Assembly: GCF_000613345.1 (NCBI RefSeq)
Contig: NZ_BAIS01000002.1
Span: 1 to 64,000, forward strand
Direction of reading: 5' to 3'
Length of the DNA stretch: 64,000 nucleotides
Source of the DNA: Prevotella disiens JCM 6334 = ATCC 29426
Lineage (GTDB): Bacteria > Bacteroidota > Bacteroidia > Bacteroidales > Bacteroidaceae
Part shown: one piece after another, positions 1 through 8,326 of the stretch
Position numbering within the stretch: the first letter of the stretch is position 1
Layout of the letters: each line of letters begins with the position of its first letter
Made by a program: the position numbers and the translations under genes
The notes under the pieces: model-generated
Told to the model about the DNA's origin: nothing
The model's database searches: none
Seen by the model: only the letters and a program-made list of their open reading frames with translations

Positions 1-1
1 T

Positions 2-58
2 TTAGACAATTCGGACTTTTACACAGAATTAGAAAGTTTGCATAAATTACCATATTGA
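2..58 (+). CDS. Possible C-terminus of a gene entering from the left
   Basis: One frame is open from the left edge to a TGA at 56-58 and ends in residues TELESLHKLPY, which reads like an ordinary protein tail. The 18 residues are too few to name a family. It lies upstream of the fur operon on the same strand. This is weak evidence, because a random open stretch of this length is not rare. Confidence 0.3.
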   Translation, partial: LDNSDFYTELESLHKLPY

Positions 59-77
59 ACAGAGGGGGTGTCGCACT

Positions 78-177
78 TGGAAATTGTTTTTGAAGTAAAA
101 CAGTAGCTTTTGAGGTGCAAAACAGGCTCTTTTGAGTTGCAAAATAGGCTCTATTGAACCGCAAAACAATCACTTTA
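78..177 (+). repeat. 22-bp intergenic repeat array, locus A
   Basis: Three consecutive units of exactly 22 bp start at 112, 134 and 156, after a shorter 20-bp unit at 92-111. The shared core is close to GCAAAACAGGCTCTTTT. The sequence before the first unit (about 83-90) is a degraded inverted copy of the core, which could pair with 97-104. The same unit family recurs near 10.35, 18.8, 39.45 and 45.18 kb. The array fills most of the spacer upstream of the fur-like gene. No coding potential is seen. Confidence 0.8.
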
Positions 178-275
178 GAAGATGAGGATATTAGTTAGAT
201 TATCGCATTTCTTCTTTGCACTTCATTTTTCGGTATCATGAAAGCTATGGTTTAACTTTTTTTTTATTTGCCTTA

Positions 276-320
276 TTTAGACTTTGTGATTAAAATTTCC
301 TAACTTTGTAGGAAATTTAA
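276..320 (+). promoter_or_regulatory. fur promoter with overlapping palindrome
   Basis: A Bacteroidetes -7 element TAACTTTG lies at 301-308, with a weak -33 (TTTA, 276-279). The -7 box is framed by an inverted repeat, AAATTTCC at 293-300 and GGAAATTT at 311-318, so a protein bound to the palindrome would cover the promoter. Fur-family genes are often autoregulated, so an autoregulatory operator is inferred. The palindrome itself is directly visible. Confidence 0.6.
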
Positions 321-330
321 TCAGTTAGTC

Positions 331-822
331 GTGACTAAAGATATAGTCAAACAAAAAGTTAGAGGCATTCTCGATAGTTATCTTGAGATGAATAATCATA
401 GAAAAACTACCGAGCGTTTTGCCATTCTTGATGCTGTTTATGATATGCAAGGGCATTTTTCACTCGAAGAGTTAAGTGCTAAAATGCTAAAAGACAGTTT
501 CAGAGTATCACGCGCTACATTGTATAACACAATGCGGCTCTTCATAGAGTTACGTTTAGTAGTGCGTCATCGATTTATTGGGCAGACAAAATATGAAGTC
601 TGTTACAATAATGATGACCATATTCACCAGATATGCACAGTCTGTGGGACTGTTACTGAAATAGATTCCGAACCTATTACGGCGGCTATTGCAGACACAA
701 AATTATCAAGGTTCCGCAAAGATGGATTTTCGCTATATATATATGGTGTCTGTTCTAAGTGCCATACCAAGCTATTGCGTGAACAAAATAAAGCAAAAAA
801 TAAGAAACAAGATAAGAATTAA
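331..822 (+). CDS. Fur/PerR-family transcriptional regulator
   Basis: A 163-residue member of the Fur family of metal- or peroxide-sensing repressors. The N-terminal winged helix-turn-helix has its recognition helix around residues 56-71 (VSRATLYNTM). The C-terminal dimerisation domain carries two CxxC pairs, C102/C105 and C141/C144, which form the structural zinc site. The start is GTG, placed just after a -7 box with a palindrome. The stop overlaps the purA start by one base (TAATG), so the two are translationally coupled. Whether it senses iron, zinc or peroxide cannot be told from the sequence. The lysine-rich tail after residue 150 is probably disordered. Confidence 0.9.
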   Translation: MTKDIVKQKVRGILDSYLEMNNHRKTTERFAILDAVYDMQGHFSLEELSAKMLKDSFRVSRATLYNTMRLFIELRLVVRHRFIGQTKYEVCYNNDDHIHQICTVCGTVTEIDSEPITAAIADTKLSRFRKDGFSLYIYGVCSKCHTKLLREQNKAKNKKQDKN

Positions 823-2096
823 TGGAAACAGGTAAAGTTGATGTCCTATTGGGTTTACAATGGGGCGATGAAGGTAAAGGAAAAATAGTTGATGTGCTTA
901 CACCGCGCTATGATGTTGTGGCTCGTTTTCAAGGTGGTCCAAACGCAGGTCATACTTTGGAATTTGAAGGTCAGAAATATGTACTACGTTCTATACCATC
1001 TGGTATTTTCCAAGGAGGAAAAATCAATATCATTGGCAATGGGGTAGTGTTAGCACCAGATTTGTTTATGAATGAAGCAAAAGATTTGGCAGCCTCAGGA
1101 CACCCTCTTTTTGAAAGACTTTACATTTCTAAAAAGGCACATTTAATCATGCCTACTCACAGAATTCTCGATAAAGCTAACGAAGTTGCAAAGGGAAAAG
1201 AAATGGTAGGTACTACGGGGAAAGGCATCGGCCCTACCTATACCGACAAAACAAGTCGCAATGGTTTGCGTGTTGGAGATATTCTTGAAGACTTTGAAAG
1301 TAAATATGAGAAGCATAAAGAGCGTCATTTGAAGATGCTTGCTGCTATGAATTGGACTGACTTTGAGGGCTTTGAGGAAATTGAAAAACAATGGTTGGAA
1401 GGTATAGAATACATGAAGAACTTCCGTTTTGTGGATTCTGAACATGAAATCAACCATACTTTACGCAATGGAAAGAGTATTCTTTGCGAAGGCGCACAAG
1501 GCACAATGCTTGATGTAGACTTTGGTTCTTATCCTTTCGTAACCTCATCAAATACCATTTCCGCAGGTGCTTGTACAGGATTAGGCATTGGTCCTAATAA
1601 AATTGGCAACGTGTTTGGCATTATGAAAGCCTATTGTACGCGTGTTGGTTCAGGTCCTTTCCCAACAGAATTGTTTGATGAAACAGGTGGGAAAATGCGT
1701 GATTTAGGGCACGAATATGGTGCTGTTACGGGCAGAGAACGTCGTTGTGGTTGGATAGATTTGGTACAACTTCGCTATTCTATAATGGTGAATGGAGTTA
1801 CAGAACTTATCATGATGAAGAGCGATGTACTTGATACATTCGAAACCATCAAGGCTTGCGTGGGTTATGAATTGCCAAATGGCGAAACAACTGACGAATT
1901 GCCTTACGACATTTCAGATGTTAAACCAATCTATAAGGAATTAAAAGGTTGGAAAACAGATATGACAAAATTTACAAGTGAAGCACAATTCCCAAAGGAA
2001 TTTAACGACTATGTAGCATTCCTTGAGCAATTCCTTGAAACAAAAATCGGTGTAATTTCTATTGGACCAGACCGAGAACAAACCATTATACGATAA
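822..2096 (+). CDS. purA: Adenylosuccinate synthetase
   Basis: Cytoplasmic enzyme that joins IMP and aspartate with GTP to make adenylosuccinate, the first committed step to AMP. The 424-residue length is normal. The GTP-binding and catalytic loop WGDEGKGK is at residues 14-21, and GNAGHT-type (here PNAGHT), [10 protein letters not shown] and TGRERRCGW segments follow in the family order. The ATG overlaps the fur stop by one base, and hisS starts 7 bp after the stop, so fur-purA-hisS is one transcription unit. Identification is secure. Confidence 0.98.
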   Translation: METGKVDVLLGLQWGDEGKGKIVDVLTPRYDVVARFQGGPNAGHTLEFEGQKYVLRSIPSGIFQGGKINIIGNGVVLAPDLFMNEAKDLAASGHPLFERLYISKKAHLIMPTHRILDKANEVAKGKEMVGTTGKGIGPTYTDKTSRNGLRVGDILEDFESKYEKHKERHLKMLAAMNWTDFEGFEEIEKQWLEGIEYMKNFRFVDSEHEINHTLRNGKSILCEGAQGTMLDVDFGSYPFVTSSNTISAGACTGLGIGPNKIGNVFGIMKAYCTRVGSGPFPTELFDETGGKMRDLGHEYGAVTGRERRCGWIDLVQLRYSIMVNGVTELIMMKSDVLDTFETIKACVGYELPNGETTDELPYDISDVKPIYKELKGWKTDMTKFTSEAQFPKEFNDYVAFLEQFLETKIGVISIGPDREQTIIR

Positions 2097-2103
2097 TAAA
2101 TAT

Positions 2104-3468
2104 ATGGCAAATAAACCTTCTATCCCAAAGGGTACACGAGATTTCGGACCCGATGAGATGGCAAAACGAAATTATATATTTGATACAATAAAGAGCGTAT
2201 ATGCACTTTATGGATTTCAACAAATCGAAACTCCAGCAATGGAAACCCTTCAAACACTCATGGGAAAATATGGGGACGAAGGCGACAAGTTGCTTTTCAA
2301 AATATTAAATTCTGGTGATTTCCTTAAAAATGCAAAAGATGAGGAGTTATTAGAACGTAATCCGCTTAAATTACAGACCAAAGTTGCAGAAAAAGGATTG
2401 CGCTATGACTTAACAGTCCCATTTGCTCGCTATGTCGTAATGCACCGTGAGGAATTGCAAATGCCATTCAAACGCTATCAAATTCAACCTGTTTGGCGTG
2501 CTGACCGCCCACAAAAAGGACGTTATCGCGAGTTCTATCAATGCGATGCCGATATTGTTGGGTCAGTCTCATTGCTCAATGAAGTCGAGCTAATGCAAAT
2601 CATTGATATGGTTTTTGCAAAGTTTGGCATTCGTGTGCAAATCAAAATCAACAACAGAAAAATACTATCTGGTATTGCAGAAGTTATTGGTGAAGCTGAT
2701 AAAATTGTGCAAATTACCACCGCAATTGATAAGTTGGATAAGATAGGATTGGAAAGTGTGAATGCTGAACTCGCCAAAGAGGGCATACCAACCGATGCTA
2801 TTGAGAAGTTGCAACCAATTATTCAGTTGAGCGGAACGAATGATGAAAAGCTCGATACCATTGCTAAGGTGTTGTCAAATAGCGAAATCGGAATGAAAGG
2901 TGTGGAAGAATCCCGCTATATTCTTGATGCTTTAAAGAAAACAAACCTAAAGAATGAGATTGAACTGGACCTTACTTTGGCACGTGGATTGAACTACTAT
3001 ACAGGTGCAATCTTTGAAGTTAAGGCATTAGATGTTCAAATTGGTTCTATCACAGGTGGTGGACGCTACGACAATCTTACAGGAATTTTCGGTATGCCAG
3101 GACTCTCTGGTGTTGGAATTAGTTTCGGTGCTGACCGTATTTATGACGTTTTAAACACTTTGGACTTATATCCAAAGTCAAGCGTAACGGGTACTCAACT
3201 CTTGTTTATCAACTTTGGTGAAAAAGAAATGAACTATGTGTTACCATTTGTTGCACAAGCACGCAAAGCAAACATACGAACTGAAATTTTCCCAGACTCG
3301 GTAAAAATGAAAAAGCAAATGGCATACGCCAATGCAAAGAATATTCCTTTTGTTGTATTAGCTGGTGATAGTGAAATAGAACAAGGAAAAGTAACTTTGA
3401 AAGATATGGAATCGGGTGAACAAACACTTGTTTCTTCCGAAGAACTTATCTCAAAGTTAGGTTTATAA
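2104..3468 (+). CDS. hisS: Histidyl-tRNA synthetase
   Basis: Class II aminoacyl-tRNA synthetase charging tRNA-His, 454 residues from the ATG at 2104 ([15 protein letters not shown]). An in-frame codon at 2062 lies inside purA and would add 14 non-homologous residues, so it is not used. Class II motif 2 is seen around [16 protein letters not shown]. The histidine-specific ARGLNYYTG and GGGRYD segments follow, with a C-terminal anticodon-binding domain over about the last 90 residues. It is third in the fur-purA-hisS operon. Confidence 0.97.
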   Translation: MANKPSIPKGTRDFGPDEMAKRNYIFDTIKSVYALYGFQQIETPAMETLQTLMGKYGDEGDKLLFKILNSGDFLKNAKDEELLERNPLKLQTKVAEKGLRYDLTVPFARYVVMHREELQMPFKRYQIQPVWRADRPQKGRYREFYQCDADIVGSVSLLNEVELMQIIDMVFAKFGIRVQIKINNRKILSGIAEVIGEADKIVQITTAIDKLDKIGLESVNAELAKEGIPTDAIEKLQPIIQLSGTNDEKLDTIAKVLSNSEIGMKGVEESRYILDALKKTNLKNEIELDLTLARGLNYYTGAIFEVKALDVQIGSITGGGRYDNLTGIFGMPGLSGVGISFGADRIYDVLNTLDLYPKSSVTGTQLLFINFGEKEMNYVLPFVAQARKANIRTEIFPDSVKMKKQMAYANAKNIPFVVLAGDSEIEQGKVTLKDMESGEQTLVSSEELISKLGL

Positions 3469-3525
3469 TAAATAAAGGGAAGCTGTGGGAAATAGTCCTA
3501 TGACTTTCCTTTTATATTTCCATAA

Positions 3526-4425
3526 ATGAGAAATCAAAAACCATATCAGAAAAAGGAAAAGTATGTTCAACTGAATGTACAAGAGAATGCGCTGCTTTTA
3601 GAATGGTTATTGGCGAATGTAAAGCAAAGTAAATCAAAAATTAAGGCTACTTTGCAAAATCGTGGTATCATGGTTAATAAAAAAATCGTTACCCAATTTA
3701 ACTACGAATTACATGCTGGTGATAAAATTTCTGTTAGTACAAGTAAGAAAAATGACCAATTCCAAAGTCGCTATGTCAAGCTTTTATACGAAGATAGGTA
3801 CATTGTCGTCATAGAAAAAGCACAAGGCATTCTTTCAATGGAGGCAGGACATGCGTCTTTGAATGTGAAAAAAGTTCTTGACGATTATTTTAAGAAATCA
3901 AAACAAAAGTGTACTGCTCATGTAGTGCATCGTCTTGACCGTGATACATCGGGTTTAATGATTTATGCCAAGGATATGCAAGCCGAACAAATCCTTGAAC
4001 ATGAGTGGCATAACATAGTTTACGATAGAAGATACGTTGCCGTGTTAAGCGGAATTATGGAAGATGATAGTGGAACGATTTCTAATTGGCTGAAAGATAA
4101 TAAGGCTTATGTAACTTATAGTTCTCCTTTCGACAATGGAGGAAAATATGCCGTTACTCATTTCAGTGTTTTAAAGCGCAGCAATTCGCATTCATTGGTG
4201 GAATTTAAATTAGATACTGGTAGAAAAAATCAAATCCGTGTTCACGCAGCTGATATGAATCACCCTGTATGCGGCGATAATAAATATGGAAATGGCGATA
4301 ATCCTTTGCGACGATTGTGTTTGCATGCTTACATGTTGTGCTTCTATCACCCCATAACTCGTCAGCCAATGGAATTTAGTACATATATTCCAGCAGGTTT
4401 TAAACGACTATTTGAAAGTAAATAA
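3526..4425 (+). CDS. RluA-family RNA pseudouridine synthase
   Basis: A 299-residue protein that isomerises uridines in rRNA or tRNA to pseudouridine. Residues 20-75 look like a small S4-type RNA-binding domain (NRGIMVNKKIVTQ). The catalytic domain has the family signature HRLDRDTSGL at 135-144, with D138 the expected catalytic aspartate. The later GRKNQIRVHAA segment is also typical of the family. The exact target (RluA, RluC or RluD type) cannot be assigned. It follows hisS after 57 bp, and a tiny membrane protein starts 1 bp after its stop. Confidence 0.9.
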   Translation: MRNQKPYQKKEKYVQLNVQENALLLEWLLANVKQSKSKIKATLQNRGIMVNKKIVTQFNYELHAGDKISVSTSKKNDQFQSRYVKLLYEDRYIVVIEKAQGILSMEAGHASLNVKKVLDDYFKKSKQKCTAHVVHRLDRDTSGLMIYAKDMQAEQILEHEWHNIVYDRRYVAVLSGIMEDDSGTISNWLKDNKAYVTYSSPFDNGGKYAVTHFSVLKRSNSHSLVEFKLDTGRKNQIRVHAADMNHPVCGDNKYGNGDNPLRRLCLHAYMLCFYHPITRQPMEFSTYIPAGFKRLFESK

Positions 4426-4426
4426 T

Positions 4427-4591
4427 ATGGAACATATAGGAAATTATTTGGGCACTATTATCCTTATTATAATAGGATTTTTAGCAATAAAAAAGATTAC
4501 AAGCTGTTTGTTTAAAGCAGTTGTTGGTGTTATTTTGCTTGCTATTGCTGCATATTTGTTGGCAAATACAGGCCTCATCTCATCGTTCTAA
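4427..4591 (+). CDS. Small two-helix membrane protein (54 aa)
   Basis: A short open frame begins at an ATG 1 bp after the stop of the pseudouridine synthase gene and encodes 54 residues. Two hydrophobic segments (about residues 7-20 and 31-47) flank a short lysine-containing turn (AIKKITSCLFK), as in a helical hairpin in the inner membrane. The tight spacing and a terminator 24 bp downstream support a real gene. I do not recognise the family, and no function is proposed. Confidence 0.6.
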   Translation: MEHIGNYLGTIILIIIGFLAIKKITSCLFKAVVGVILLAIAAYLLANTGLISSF

Positions 4592-4614
4592 CACGCTTAA
4601 TCGCATGAAATAAG

Positions 4615-4655
4615 AAAGGCAGTATTCTCAAAATTATTGAAAATGCTGCCTTTTT
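4615..4655. terminator. Bidirectional intrinsic terminator
   Basis: AAAGGCAGTATT and AATGCTGCCTTT form a 12-bp stem with one mismatch, followed by a T run on the plus strand and preceded by A-rich sequence. It lies between convergent genes, so it can end both transcripts. Confidence 0.8.
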
Positions 4656-4687
4656 ATTGGAAAATCAAATATCTATTACCTTTCAAT

Positions 4688-5431
4688 TTATATTTGATGA
4701 TAAGTTTCTTCGAACGGAATGCGGAAGCGTTCGCCCCAAACTCCATCAGGTAAACGGACGCCGCAAGTTATCAACATATTTATTTCGCAATCATAAGGTA
4801 AACCCAAAGCCTTTTTAACTAACTTACTATCAAACCCTTCCAATGGACATGTATCATAATTTGCTTCGCTCATAGCGAGCATAAAGGTTTGAACAGCAAG
4901 CGCACAACTTTTGTTTACAACTACGCGGACATCATTTTCAGATACTTGACGAACAATAGGGCGGAACAATCCAATACATTGCGCAAGGATTTTTCTGCCT
5001 AATCCAAATATACCAAAGCAACGGGCGTACAAAAAAGGCATCAGTTTTCCGTAATAAATATCCCATTTCTTTATTCTTTTAGCTTGCTTTTCTAATGGGC
5101 TATGACACTTGATATTTTCACGTTCAAACTCCTTTACAGCATTGGCGTGGCGTTTAAAATAACTTTGTCGTGTAACAAATACAACCATTTGTTGCGCTGA
5201 TGTTGCCGTTAATTGGTCTAAACAAGCAACAGAAAGTTTCTCTAAAATATTTTTATTTGTTATATGGTAAGCCTCCCAAAGCTGCATATTTGAACTCGTT
5301 GGAGCCAATGTTGCCATTTTTATGCACTCTTTTACCTTTTCTGTGTCAAGAGTTTTGGTAGAATCATAATGCCTAATGGCTCTACGATGGTTTAATATTT
5401 CGTATAAAGACATTTTTTCTTCGGTTTTCAT
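4688..5431 (-). CDS. Nitroreductase-family flavoprotein
   Basis: An FMN-dependent NAD(P)H oxidoreductase fold of about 247 residues. The start region SLYEILNHRRAIRHYDSTKT carries the RRAIRxY FMN-contact motif of the family, followed by LAPTSSNMQLWEA. The C-terminal part has the CPLEGFD and LGLPYDCEINMLITCG segments. The ATG at 5431 leaves 16 bp to the serB stop. An upstream in-frame start at 5470 would overlap serB and is less likely. The substrate is unknown. It is the last gene of the rfbC-lipoprotein-serB operon. Confidence 0.88.
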   Translation of the reverse strand: MKTEEKMSLYEILNHRRAIRHYDSTKTLDTEKVKECIKMATLAPTSSNMQLWEAYHITNKNILEKLSVACLDQLTATSAQQMVVFVTRQSYFKRHANAVKEFERENIKCHSPLEKQAKRIKKWDIYYGKLMPFLYARCFGIFGLGRKILAQCIGLFRPIVRQVSENDVRVVVNKSCALAVQTFMLAMSEANYDTCPLEGFDSKLVKKALGLPYDCEINMLITCGVRLPDGVWGERFRIPFEETYHQI

Positions 5432-5447
5432 ATCGGTCGTTGGTAAT

Positions 5448-6694
5448 TTACATTCTTCCAGCTTCGCCAAGATAACTATCTTTGAATCCTAAGAAATAAA
5501 GCACTCCATCAAGTCCGATGACATTAATATTTTGTTCTGCGGTCTCTCTTACTCTTGGTTTTGCATGGAAAGCAATTCCCAAACCAGCTTCTGCAAGCAT
5601 AGGAAGGTCGTTTGCGCCATCACCAACAGCAATGGTTTGTGCTAAATTTACTTTCTCTACTTGCGCAATAAGTTTCAAAAGTTCAGCTTTTCTACGACCA
5701 TCTACTATCTCGCCAACGAAGTTCCAGTCAATTTATTGTTTTCGTCTATTTCCAATTCATTAGCGTAAACGTAGTCAATATTATACTTTCGTTGTAAATA
5801 TTCGCCAAAGAAAGTGAATCCTCCACTAAGAATAGCAATCTTATATCCACAATTTTTTAGCACACTCATTAATCTATCAACGCCTTCAGTGATAGGAAAA
5901 TTATCGGCAATCTCTTGCATCACATTTGCATCAAGTCCCTTTAGAAGTGCAACACGCTCTTTAAAACTTTCTTTAAAGTCTATTTCGCCACGCATGGCAC
6001 GTTCTGTTATTTTTTGAACTTGCTCGCCTACGCCAGCTTTTTTAGCTAATTCATCGATGCATTCAGTTTGAATTAATGTTGAGTCCATATCAAAACAAAT
6101 CAAACGGCGCATTCTACGATACATATTATCTTTTTGTAACGAGAAGTCAATTTCTTGTTCTTGACTCATTTTCATTAAGTCTGCTTGCATTTGAACATAA
6201 TCATTTGGTGTTCCTCTAAGCGATAACTCGATACAAGCACGTACATTCGTATTCTTGCGTACAATACTTTGGCGACCTGTAAGGCGTACAATAGAGTCGA
6301 TATTCATATCTTGATTAGCAATAGCTTTAGTAGCTGCTTCAATATTTTCTGCTGAAAGTGAGCGTCCAATGATAGTTAAAATATATCGATTTTTGCCTTG
6401 TTGGTCAACCCATTCTTCATATTCTTCATCAGAAATGGGAGAGAATCCGATATTGACTCCTAATTCTGTTGCTTTAAAAAGTAAGTCTTTCATTACTTTT
6501 CCTGAATTATCTTCATTTGTACGGATTAAGATACCAAGCGAAAGTGTAGCATGAATATCAGCTTGTCCAATATCTAATACCCTTGCATCATACTTTGCCA
6601 AAATGCTCATTATCGATGCAGTGAGACCTGGTCTATCTTGTCCTGTAACTCTAACTAAAATTTGTTCTTCCTGAATTTTCTTATTTTCTTTCAT
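5448..6694 (-). CDS. serB: Phosphoserine phosphatase, frameshifted in this sequence
   Basis: Last step of serine synthesis, removing phosphate from phosphoserine. Two ACT-like domains occupy residues 10-180, followed by a HAD phosphatase domain with the nucleophile motif DMDST at 202-206 and SGGF further on. The reading frame breaks near 5720 (minus strand GGAACTTCGTT) after ELEIDENNKLTGT. The next frame carries on at once with VGEIVDGRRKAELLK and the HAD motif GDGANDLPML. Restoring one base gives about 415 residues, normal for Bacteroidales SerB. I regard this as a one-base sequence error rather than a pseudogene, but a real mutation is possible. Confidence 0.9.
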
Positions 6695-6751
6695 AAAATC
6701 GTTTTAATTATATCTTTGGTATGGCTATTTTCTTTTAGTTGATAGTAAAAC

Positions 6752-7540
6752 CTAACTCATTTTCATTGATGTTTTTCCATCATTTGTTATTCGAATTTCT
6801 ATCACATAGCTTGTTGATGCATCTGGAATACCAATAATAGCATCGTAATAGAGTGCCATTTCGTCTGCTCTATTAAATTCAAATCTGCGTAAAATACTTT
6901 TTTCCAAGAATTTCCTATCTATTAGTGATGCAAATTCTTGCTTTTTGAAATCATGTGCAAAGATTTTTGTTCCATGATTTGTGATATTTACGGAAGCAAC
7001 ATTATCAAGATAAGTGTTATCTACTTCCATTCCGTTTTCATTAAATGTTGATTTTATAACCCTATCAGATGTGGTTTTGACCTTGATATTGCTATCAAAA
7101 TAGCCAAAACTCGTTCTTACTGTTGTGTCAGCTTCATCATGTAAAAATGTATTCATCGCATAAACTTGATAACCAAATGAGGCTTTCAGGTCTTTATTTT
7201 TGCTTTTTACTAATTTTACTTCTTCTCCATTATTGTTTAGAAAGACAAAAATATTGTCTGATTGCTTTGTTATCTTATAGCTATTTTTATTTTGTCCTTT
7301 CAAAAATAACGAATCTTGATAAATCCAAAACTTTACAGACATACTTGCAGAGTCTGGATAAAAAATACTATCCCCCTTTGCCATAAGGGCAGGAACATCG
7401 TCTTCTTCAGTTACCCAAAGCCCTTGAAACATTTCTTTTGCTTTCAAATCTTCTTCGGGATTATCTTCCTTTGCTTTATCGGTACAACTTACGAAAAGCA
7501 AGATTGAAAAAAATAGTATTAAGACTCGATTTTTTTTCAT
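6752..7540 (-). CDS. Lipoprotein with a DUF4738-like domain
   Basis: A 262-residue predicted lipoprotein. The signal peptide ends in a lipobox with C19 (LLFVSC), followed by an acidic stretch typical of Bacteroidetes lipoproteins. The segment around GDSIFYPDSASMSVKFWIYQ, followed by alternating short beta-like strands, resembles DUF4738 proteins as I remember them. The second half (about 125-262) is not familiar. It lies between rfbC and serB on the same strand with short gaps, so it is cotranscribed. Function unknown. Confidence 0.65.
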   Translation of the reverse strand: MKKNRVLILFFSILLFVSCTDKAKEDNPEEDLKAKEMFQGLWVTEEDDVPALMAKGDSIFYPDSASMSVKFWIYQDSLFLKGQNKNSYKITKQSDNIFVFLNNNGEEVKLVKSKNKDLKASFGYQVYAMNTFLHDEADTTVRTSFGYFDSNIKVKTTSDRVIKSTFNENGMEVDNTYLDNVASVNITNHGTKIFAHDFKKQEFASLIDRKFLEKSILRRFEFNRADEMALYYDAIIGIPDASTSYVIEIRITNDGKTSMKMS

Positions 7541-7557
7541 TCTATTATGCTTTTATA

Positions 7558-8106
7558 TTAGAATAATTCAGCATCTTTCCAAGCTGCAGCATGGTTGTCT
7601 TTTTCAGATGTGATGACTTTATTCATGTCAATAGGCCATTCAATCCCAATGGTTTCATCGTTCCATCTAATGCCAGCTTCGCTTTGTGGAGCATACACAT
7701 TATCTACTTTGTAGGTGAATATTGCTTCGTCTGACAAAACCAAAAAACCATGGGCAAAGCCACGAGGAATAAAAAATTGTCGTTTATTTTCGTCGGACAA
7801 TTCTACCATAACGTATTTCCCAAGGGTAGGGGAGTCTTTTCTTAAATCAACAGCAACATCTAATACTTTTCCTTTTAGTACTCGTACCAACTTTGCTTGT
7901 GAATATTCTCCTTTTTGATAGTGAAGACCTCGCAACACTCCAAAGGTAGATTTTGATTCGTTATCTTGAACAAATTCTACATGCTTTCCTATATTTTTGT
8001 CAAAATCAGATTGTTTCCATACTTCATAGAAGTATCCACGGTTATCGTTGAAAACTTTAGGTTCCATTATCCAAACCCCCTCAATATTGGTTTTCTTATA
8101 TTCCAT
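7558..8106 (-). CDS. rfbC: dTDP-4-dehydrorhamnose 3,5-epimerase
   Basis: Third enzyme of dTDP-L-rhamnose synthesis. The 182-residue length is standard. The cupin fold shows the family motifs FNDNRGYFYEVW, LRGLHYQ (catalytic base H62), AVDLRKDSPTLGKY and PRGFAHGFLVLSD. The next enzyme, RfbD, is in this window near 37 kb, while rfbA and rfbB are not seen. It leads a four-gene minus-strand operon with its own promoter. Confidence 0.96.
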   Translation of the reverse strand: MEYKKTNIEGVWIMEPKVFNDNRGYFYEVWKQSDFDKNIGKHVEFVQDNESKSTFGVLRGLHYQKGEYSQAKLVRVLKGKVLDVAVDLRKDSPTLGKYVMVELSDENKRQFFIPRGFAHGFLVLSDEAIFTYKVDNVYAPQSEAGIRWNDETIGIEWPIDMNKVITSEKDNHAAAWKDAELF

Positions 8107-8133
8107 TTGTCATTTATATAGTTTATTGTAATG

Positions 8134-8165
8134 CAAAGTTAGATATTTTTATTGAGATATTGAAA
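8134..8165 (-). promoter_or_regulatory. Promoter of the rfbC operon
   Basis: On the minus strand, TTTC (8165-8162), a 20-nt spacer and TAACTTTG (8141-8134) match the Bacteroidetes -33/-7 consensus with one mismatch in the -33 box. The start codon of rfbC is 28 bp downstream. Confidence 0.7.
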
Positions 8166-8236
8166 AAAACGTTTGTTAATTGGCTTTAAATTCTGATTTG
8201 TACATTTCTTTTATTTTGAAATACTATAATGTATCA

Positions 8237-8267
8237 TTTGGTGTTTTGATATTTTTTTGTACTTTTG
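8237..8267 (+). promoter_or_regulatory. Promoter of the polysaccharide dehydratase gene
   Basis: TTTG (8237-8240), exactly 19 nt, then TACTTTTG (8260-8267) gives a full consensus match. It is divergent from the rfbC promoter in the same 220-bp spacer and 59 bp upstream of the ATG at 8327. Confidence 0.75.
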
Positions 8268-8326
8268 CACAATAATGACAAAAAAAAAATCAAACTGATA
8301 TTAACGTATAGTTGCATTTTTTTAAT

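Noticed and set aside
92-177. Possible CRISPR array from the short repeats
   Set aside because: The units are 22 bp and directly adjacent with no spacers, they diverge from one another, and there are no cas genes.
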